Of a stretch of 64,000 nt of DNA, positions 59,030-64,000 are shown one piece after another (positions within the stretch are counted from its first letter, which is position 1; each line of letters begins with the position of its first letter). Below the pieces are notes generated by a model that was not told the origin of the DNA, made no database searches, and worked only from the letters and a program-made list of their open reading frames with translations. Made by a program: the position numbers and the translations under genes. This DNA comes from Bryum argenteum (Eukaryota > Streptophyta > Bryopsida > Bryales > Bryaceae): contig CM073323.1 in the NCBI GenBank assembly GCA_037043015.1, positions 4,526,001-4,590,000 of the forward strand, in the 5' to 3' direction.

Positions 59030-59745
59030 TAACCCCTAAAGTTGAGGCGTACCCAAATTAGATTATTTGCCTTTGGTCAACCTCTATTTAATAGAATATG
59101 AATCTCATGAAGTTGGAACCATTAACATGTTGTAAGTTTGAAAACACACTATGCTAATCTATCCTCAAAATCTCCCAAAATCAATTAGATTACAGTAACT
59201 ACCAAAAATCACCAAACAATCACATTTTACTTTTTTTTTCAAGTTTTTTTCAAGTTTTTTTTTAAATAAATAAATAAATTATATATATATATATACTTTA
59301 TTTTTTTAATATATTTTTTTAATTTAAGAAATGGTGGTAAGGCATGATCTTACCATTTGGATTTTTTTATTTTTTGAAATTTTATTTTTTTTACATGCCT
59401 TTTTAACTGTTGAAAATGAGCCTTTGTATTTGAATTTCAGCATACCTCCATGTGTATAATCAAGCATTTCTACAGGTTTCATAGGTCGTATGAGGGTAAA
59501 AATTGTATAGACATGTTCCTAACTCACCTAGTCCGGAACAACAATTTGACGAGCCCCTCATCAAATTTTCTTCCAAAACTTCTTTGTTCGGCTCCTAAAA
59601 CATTACTTTTCCAAACTACAACATGGAGAAGAACTTTTCTTTTTCAACTTTGAACATAACGATCTCACAAATGATGAGAAATATGAATCTAAGATTCGGT
59701 GTACAAGCTCAGTACAAGATTCTCCAACTTACATACTTCAAAACT
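59030..59745 (-). repeat. Dispersed repeat R2, opposite orientation
   Basis: Preceded by TTAACCCCTAAAGTTGAGG at 59029. Shares ATCAATTAGATT-CA, TTTGTATTTGAATTTCAGCA, TACCTCCATGTGTATAATCA and the GAATCTAAGATT-GGTGTACAAG block with 33200-33770. Confidence 0.7.
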
Positions 59746-59789
59746 TGCCAAAATTTACACCTTGCATCAAAAAAGGATAGTTATGAGGG

Positions 59790-59810
59790 TTTTTTTTTTT
59801 TTTTTTTTCC
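59790..59810. repeat. Poly-T tract
   Basis: About 19 T residues after GAGGG. Confidence 0.85.
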
Positions 59811-59894
59811 TTCTAGTTTTTTGGCTATCTTCACCTTAGGGATTAAACTCTCCACATTCTCAAAGAACTTGAAAAGTGATACTCCATCTATTAA

Positions 59895-60154
59895 CCCCTG
59901 AACGACCACGGCCACCGATTCGGCTTTTATCGTCAAGGCCAGAAAACATTTATAGTCAACTTCAAATGTTATGATCTCACATTTAGTGATGATCCAACGG
60001 TTGAAAATTTTCACACTACTACTGGTGGTAGTCTACTTCAAGATCTTACGGTTGAAATTATCAAAACTTCCAAAAATATTAGACGTACCCCCATTAGTAC
60101 ATAGTGGTTAGTGTTGGGATTTCAAGCTCTCAAAACATTGTGGATCTTTAGGGG
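59895..60154. mobile_element. TTAA-type element A, 260 bp
   Basis: CCCCTGAACG to CTTTAGGGG with TTAA on both sides (59891 and 60155). Interior as at 45729 (CGTCAAGGCC, TTATGATCTCACATTTAGTG, TTCAAGATCTTACGGTTG). The right TTAA is shared with the next element. Confidence 0.93.
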
Positions 60155-60158
60155 TTAA

Positions 60159-60520
60159 CCCTTAAACGCCCAAGGTGACCCGAGGGGTCACCTTCCAACA
60201 GAATCTTCTCTGTAGCTCTCACTGTACTCAACTTTTCACTCATATTTTGATGTCAAACTGGTCACCTTCTTGTGATGCATTCAAAAAGTGAAATTTTACA
60301 ATTCAAATCACAATTTGTATGAGTGATTTTGTGCTTTGAAAGGATTGTGGTAGCGAGGTTGGGGTTGTACATAACCTTGTAGGAGGTTGCAAGCTCATCA
60401 TTGATTGGTGCATTCATGATGCCCTTGTTCAAAAAGTGCACTATCCATGATGCCCAAGTCCAAAAGATGTAGTGATCCAATTTTGGGCTGCCCGTTTCAC
60501 ACCCCATGGGCGTTTAAGGG
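60159..60520 (-). mobile_element. TTAA-type element C, 362 bp, inverted relative to 57583
   Basis: CCCTTAAACGCCC to GGGCGTTTAAGGG with TTAA on both sides (60155-60158 and 60521-60524). Directly abuts element A, separated only by a single TTAA, so one inserted into the target duplication of the other. Confidence 0.93.
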
Positions 60521-61339
60521 TTAAAAGTGATTGAAATCCCAAAAGTCACAGTGACGTTTGAGGATTATTTGATGTTTGTACAGTCATTCAATATATCTGC
60601 ACAGAGAAATTAAACTCCGCTGACCGGTACAACGGGAGCACTGTAGGGTTGATCCAATGGAATGGTGCAGTGGCCCAAAATAATGAGTAAAAAGAAAAGA
60701 GGAGGAAGGGTCATCATTTTCCTGTGAGATTCTGAACTATCATACTGAGTGCAAGAAAAGCGGGTGTACTTTCCACTGGAATCTCATGCAAATGGTACCC
60801 AAAAGGGGAGTAAAAACAAGCAACAAGCAGCCACAGGCTGTGGCTGGGTGATGAATGAAACAAGCCAAAATAACCTCACTGCTATTGGGAGAGAGAGGAG
60901 GGAGGGGACAATTCTACTTTGCCTTTAAGAGTTGCAGTGCAGCCCTGCCCTGGGTTGTTTGTTGTTTCATTATCATGGAATGGGGTACATGCTACATGCG
61001 GCACTCAACTGCTTGCATGTGAGTTGCGGGGGGGGGATCTTAGCCTCGTTCTTGTACCTACTATTCAAGCTCCTTGCTCGCAGCAGCAGCTTTTTCCTTC
61101 AGATGAAATTAAAGACATTCTCCTTTTGCTGCACCTCCCTCCCACTCAGTACGACCGCATTCCCACACTTGAGGATGCCATACCCACTGTCTCCATTCTC
61201 TTTTGTGGATCAACACACTCACTCACTCGTGTAGCCAAACGTACACAAAGACAAGACGTAGACCAACCTACGAGGGATCAAATGTTGAATCAAAAATTTG
61301 TGTTCTTGGAGATGTGGGATAAATTTCGTGCTCGTGAAA
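60521..61339. other. Spacer with an unrecognised open frame
   Basis: A plus-strand frame (60919-61467, no ATG at its start) is open for 182 codons but runs into the SINE. I recognise no domain and do not call it a gene. Confidence 0.35.
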
Positions 61340-61826
61340 GGAAGACAAACTTCAACTTATTTAGAGGTTGGCGTGAATACAGTGTTCGTTCAACCTATCC
61401 TTGGAGGTATCACACCAACGGTGGGACTACTAACCCCCCTCGGGGTAAACACTATTCTAGTTCCTAGATAGCCAGTAGATGCGTGGAGGTCATCACACCA
61501 ATGGTGGGACTACTAACCCCTCTCCAGGTGAACACTATGCTAGTTCCTAGCTACCCAGTAGATGCCCGAAGGTCATCACACCAACGGTGGGACTACTAAC
61601 CCCTCTCCGGGTGAACAGTTTGCTAGTTCCTAGCTAGCCAGTAGAAATAACTGACATGGTATCCTCCGAAAGGGCTTTGAGGTACCCATACAATGAGGTC
61701 CAAGAACCCCCTACCATAGTTGGGTGGACTATGGTGGTGAGCACCATGCCGGCATGGGGAGTAGAACCCACGATCTCCTCATTGTGGGCCATGAGCCCTA
61801 ACAACCAAGCCTAGTCTTGTGGTGCC
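61340..61826 (-). mobile_element. SINE variant with a triplicated internal unit
   Basis: Read on minus: head GGCACCACAAGACTAGGCTT, B-box-like GTGGGTTCTACTCCCC, body TACCTCAAAGCCCTTTCGGA, then three tandem units and a GTTGGCGTGAATACAGTGTT-type 3' end (on plus at about 61367). The tail is not a clear TATC run. It is a distinct subfamily from 11499 and 55223. Confidence 0.82.
61403..61646. repeat. Tandem repeat in a SINE, about 83-bp period, three units
   Basis: GGAGGTATCACACC starts at 61403, GGAGGTCATCACACC at 61485 and GAAGGTCATCACACC at 61568. Each unit contains GGTGGGACTACTAACCCC and CTAGTTCCTAGMTAGCCAGT-like stretches. Confidence 0.92.
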
Positions 61827-62065
61827 TTGTATTGAAAGGAACCATTTTTTTACGTTACTTGTGAGAGGGTTTTATGTAATGAATCCTCAAAGTCAAGAGT
61901 TGAAGCTTCCTAATATTGTTCAAAGCTTGGGTCCTTTGTACGACTTCAGGTCTACTCTATTCGAACCACATATGCAATAGTGCCTAGACTCTAAAAGCAT
62001 ATTATACATCTTTGTCAATGTGAGCTGATTGAGAAAAATGACAGTAGTCTCTGATTGTTTATTAG

Positions 62066-62326
62066 CCCCTAAAGGCCCACGGCCGCCGATTCGGCTTTTA
62101 CGGTCAAGGCCAAAAAAAATTTACAGTCAACTTCAAATGTTATGATCTCACATCCAGTGATGATCCAACGGTTCAAAATTTTCACACTACTACCTATGGT
62201 AGTCTACTTCAAGATCCTACGGTTGAAGTTATCAAAAATTTCCAAAAATATTGGACGTACCCGCATTAGTACATAGTGGTCACTGTTGGGATTTCAAGCT
62301 CCCAAAACATCATGGGCCTTTAGGGG
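62066..62326. mobile_element. TTAA-type element A, 261 bp, TTAG target
   Basis: CCCCTAAAGGCCCA to GGGCCTTTAGGGG with TTAG on both sides (62062-62065 and 62327-62330). Perfect 4-bp duplication of a non-TTAA site. The interior matches the other A copies. Confidence 0.94.
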
Positions 62327-62438
62327 TTAGTGTCTGTCAAAATCTTTTGTATTTGCAAACATTCGAAAATATTAATATAAATAGTTAGAAATGGATACTG
62401 TAACATTCTTGACCAATTTCATTAAAATTATGAACTAG

Positions 62439-62545
62439 ATAATGTTCATGCACTTTGCCCGTACAGTGAGTAATTGACTTAGTTGAGTTGTGGTAGCAAC
62501 GAGACAATACCATGTCACTGTAACGGCGAAGTGCATGAACATTAT
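62439..62545. mobile_element. Short inverted-repeat element, 107 bp (MITE-like)
   Basis: ATAATGTTCATGCACTTTGC at 62439 pairs with GCAAAGTGCATGAACATTAT-like sequence ending at 62545 (one mismatch over 21 bp). The pairing continues inward through CGTACAGTGA/TCACTGTAACG. Confidence 0.7.
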
Positions 62546-64000
62546 TGTTTGTAACCGACCACGAGTAGAAATTGAGGTAACATGGTGTTATATATAGTGT
62601 CAATTAAGATTACAGAGTGTTTTTTTAAGCAACTTCACAAATCGAACATACACAAACGAAGAAGTTGATACAATGTAAGCTCAATTGATTGTTGCCATGG
62701 TAGAGGTCAATCGATTCCCTAGGACCAATAACAACAATCTAGTATAGTCGATCATGGACGTTCATCTAGTATAGTTTAAACTCCTTCACCAACCAATCTA
62801 GCTAGCTCCCCAGCTGCGATGAAAGCTTGTATACAAAGAAGCTGAATATGGTTGACAATCATTGTATTCAATGCCAATGAGCAAAGGCCATATCATCAAA
62901 ATCTCCACCCCTAACCGCTACTAGACTTTTGAGCTTAAAAAAGAACATTTGATTTGGAAATACGTCTTCGGTATTTGCCATTTCAGACAATTATCAACGT
63001 ATAATTATTGTATACATTTCCAAAAATTGAAGGTAGTGAAGAAAACAATCATGAAGAAAATTCCTACATGTGAGAAGGTACATACAATTAACATTACATA
63101 CACTAGCTTGTTTTTCACTGAAGATAAATGATTTTAATATACACTTTAGAACATATATTTTAATAGTAGATGCAATAGACAAATTCTTCCTCGTAAAGAG
63201 AAAGAAATTATTATGAGACTAAAAATCAAGAGTCTAATTGCTATAAAATTAGGAAGAAGTGTGGCTTTATTCAACCATAAGATAAAGTGTTGATGTTGAA
63301 ATAAGCCCTTACTATTAGACTTTGGAATAGAATATTCCTTAAAAGTCAACTTAGTTCCCTACCCTTTCCCCACAAAATCACAAAATAAGGACCCATAACT
63401 CTTGGATTGTATGTTGAATTTGAGAAAAATTTGGATCACCACAAAGTTTGTGTGCACAATCCCATCTAGTAATTTTTTTTGAAGAAATCTCGCAAAAATT
63501 TGAGAATATGCAAATATGCCCAAACTCCCATTTGTTTCCCATAGGGACAATGGACAATTAGGGGATAATTATACCTTCATAATCATTAGCAAAATTTTGT
63601 TGATTATTGGGAAGAAAACTGAGTCATAGGTGGTACACAAAGAAAAGCATGTATTTGCCTAATTTACTCCAAACCAAACGGCACTATGTTTCTAAAAGTC
63701 AATGTAGATAAAAAGATTGAGCAAAAATAAAGCTTGAGAAGTCAACTACTTCGCACTTTTAATTTCTTTGTAGACCGGTCTGTTAAGATCTCTATGTAGG
63801 TAGTATAAAAAACAAGAGAAACCAATAAAAAGCCATGGGCGACAAGTTCTCCGTGGCACACTCTACACATACACTTGTCCTAGAACATATGTATGAAGTG
63901 TCAACATATGAATTGATATCAACCTACTTTGAACTTGGTTTTAGTCAGTGGTCATTGTGAGAATATCTCGAAATGGCAGATAACTCATGCAATCATTCAG
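62546..64000. other. AT-rich spacer, no gene seen
   Basis: Only short frames. No terminal repeats recognised up to the window edge. Confidence 0.55.

Noticed and set aside
60919..61467. 182-codon plus-strand frame
   Set aside because: No ATG at the start, no domain, and its last third is SINE sequence.

Overview
The window looks like nuclear DNA of a land plant. The evidence is spliced genes with plant-type GT-AG introns, a CONSTANS-like B-box/CCT protein, a plant-type dehydroascorbate reductase, a plant-sized DHHC acyltransferase, a tRNA-derived SINE, Stowaway-type MITEs and a mostly AT-rich, gene-poor background. The diverged DHAR C-terminus, and a CxxC/DHxPPN protein that I do not associate with flowering plants, hint at a bryophyte, lycophyte or fern. 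That placement is inference, not proof.

Four genes can be supported over 64 kb. (1) 15791-17057, minus: dehydroascorbate reductase, six exons, 212 aa. (2) 17735-18604, plus: intronless 289-aa protein of unknown function with a zinc-ribbon/HNH-like cysteine-histidine pattern. It lies head to head with DHAR across about 680 bp. (3) 26481-29940, plus: DHHC-type protein S-acyltransferase. I assembled 13 exons in which every splice phase agrees (393 aa), and the cysteine-rich domain is unusually short. (4) 37581-38897, minus: single-B-box CONSTANS-like regulator, one uninterrupted 438-codon frame. A fifth locus, 2966-5658, is a frameshifted coding relic with a ParB/sulfiredoxin-like segment and a weak suggestion of a DNA-methyltransferase-like part.

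The rest is mobile and repetitive DNA, nearly all non-autonomous. I saw no reverse transcriptase, integrase or transposase frame. The main component is a set of at least eleven elements with CCCYTAAA-type ends flanked by a duplicated 4-bp target, usually TTAA and sometimes CTAG or TTAG. They fall into families of about 260 bp (two kinds), 360 bp and longer forms. Two insertions can be verified inside the window because uninterrupted copies of the host repeat are also present: a 1047-bp element in a repeat at 24841-26085 (empty site at 52006), and a 261-bp element in a SINE at 45729 (intact SINEs elsewhere).

A tRNA-derived SINE with an A box, a B box and a TATC-repeat tail occurs in at least nine full or partial copies, one with a perfect 10-bp target duplication. 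Other elements are two Stowaway-like hairpins, a CACTA-ended 282-bp hairpin, three copies of a roughly 218-bp TA-flanked MITE, long dispersed repeats, several minisatellites, and a GC-rich 103-bp palindrome at 34876-34978.

Layout: 1-15 kb is repeats plus the coding relic; 15.8-18.6 kb is the DHAR/unknown gene pair; 18.6-26 kb is repeats; 26.5-29.9 kb is the acyltransferase; 30-36.5 kb is repeats; 37.6-38.9 kb is the CONSTANS-like gene; 40-64 kb is a dense mosaic of SINEs and TTAA-target elements without a recognisable gene. The four genes have unrelated jobs (ascorbate recycling, unknown, protein palmitoylation, transcription), so no operon-like or cluster logic is implied.
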